From an uncultured Treponema sp. (lineage in GTDB: Bacteria; Spirochaetota; Spirochaetia; Treponematales; Treponemataceae): a stretch of 37,818 nucleotides of DNA. Shown here one piece after another: positions 37,571-37,818 of the stretch. The notes below the pieces were generated by a model. That model made no database searches and had not been told where the DNA came from. It saw only the letters and a list, made by a program, of their open reading frames with translations. The position numbers and the translations under genes were made by a program. How positions within the stretch are numbered: the first letter of the stretch is position 1; each line of letters opens with the position of its first letter. Location: assembly GCA_946410085.1 (NCBI GenBank), contig CAMJZA010000032.1, positions 1-37,818 on the forward strand, given 5' to 3'.

Positions 37571-37818
37571 GGCTTTTCCCAAAAAAGTGAGGCTGGCGCT
37601 CCTTGCCGTCACGGCAGCTGCCCTTGCCGCCTGGTTTGCCTATGACCTCTTCCTTGCCCCGAAGCCGGAGCGGAAAAGCTATGCCGAGTTCCATGCCCTT
37701 GTCGGAGAAGGCAGGGTCGGGGAGGCAACGCTTGGCGCAGATGAAATCCGCTTTACGCTGCACGTGGCGGATGCCATATCTGTGGCGGATGCCATATCTG
37801 TGGCGGATGCCATATCTG
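37563..37818 (+). CDS. N-terminus of an FtsH-like AAA protease (partial)
   Basis: 85 codons are visible before the window ends. ATG 37563 overlaps the ABC-ATPase stop (ATGCGTAA). A transmembrane helix (LALLAVTAAALAAWFAYDLFL by eye, about residues 11-31) is followed by KSYAEFHALVGEGRVGEATLGADEIRF (about 39-65), the usual FtsH periplasmic motif 'sYseFl..v..GkV..v.i'. The AAA and zinc-protease domains would lie beyond the window. Instead of the normal continuation the reading frame enters a perfect 18-bp repeat encoding VADAIS three times at the edge. Confidence 0.7.
   Translation, partial: MRKAFPKKVRLALLAVTAAALAAWFAYDLFLAPKPERKSYAEFHALVGEGRVGEATLGADEIRFTLHVADAISVADAISVADAIS
37764..37818 (+). 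repeat. 18-bp in-frame tandem repeat at the window end
   Basis: GTGGCGGATGCCATATCT occurs at 37764-37781, 37782-37799 and 37800-37817 without a single change, and base 37818 fits a fourth copy. It encodes the hexapeptide VADAIS in the FtsH-like frame. Confidence 0.95.

Overview
The window looks like chromosomal DNA of a treponeme-like spirochaete, probably a gut or rumen species. Evidence: two tandem short FlaB periplasmic-filament flagellins followed by flaG, fliD and a membrane-anchored PilZ protein; a cytosolic cellobiose phosphorylase and beta-mannosidase; and a FecR/outer-membrane/CHASE2-cyclase locus of a type known from spirochaetes. Base composition is fairly GC-rich for the group. 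Species assignment is inference.

Layout. 1-3036: accessory-looking block with a HicB-type antitoxin whose 5' end is out of frame, an unrecognised protein, and an AAA-ATPase/PD-(D/E)XK protein. 3037-9965: motility block (flaB, flaB, flaG, fliD, an unknown 194-aa protein, PilZ protein) with long structured leaders before both flagellins and strong terminators after flaB2 and flaG. 10122-11562: an overlapping trio (87-aa unknown, tsaE, tsaB) for tRNA t6A synthesis. 11746-13649: leuCD. 13793-19092, minus strand: a heterodimeric ABC exporter and RNase Y. 19274-24539, minus: cellobiose phosphorylase (GH94) and beta-mannosidase (GH2), i.e. cytosolic processing of plant-fibre oligosaccharides. 24668-27641, minus: FecR-domain protein, predicted outer-membrane barrel and a small secreted protein, divergent from a CHASE2 class III nucleotide cyclase at 28191-31271, which is followed by an orphan OppB/DppB-like permease. 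32243-32410: 22-bp tandem repeats. 32487-35881: aspartokinase and a GT-C-like membrane protein. 35967-36506, minus: rubrerythrin. 36674-37818: an ABC ATPase overlapping the start of an FtsH-like protease that runs off the window inside a perfect 18-bp repeat.

Regulation. Clear -35/-10 promoters can be read by eye. Several place the -10 box only 6-10 bp before the start codon, which predicts leaderless or almost leaderless mRNAs (1477, 10122, 32487, 36674). The flaB1 leader shows a CsrA-like arrangement: a GGA in a hairpin loop plus a GGA in the Shine-Dalgarno. A strong sigma-70-type promoter at the end of flaB1 would make a ~330-nt folded leader (or small RNA) before flaB2. The 549-bp gap before the cyclase holds three back-to-back palindromes.

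The least understood set is the FecR / barrel / small secreted protein / CHASE2-cyclase locus, which I regard as a candidate uncharacterised envelope-signalling system. All function calls are from reading motifs and family knowledge; no searches were run.
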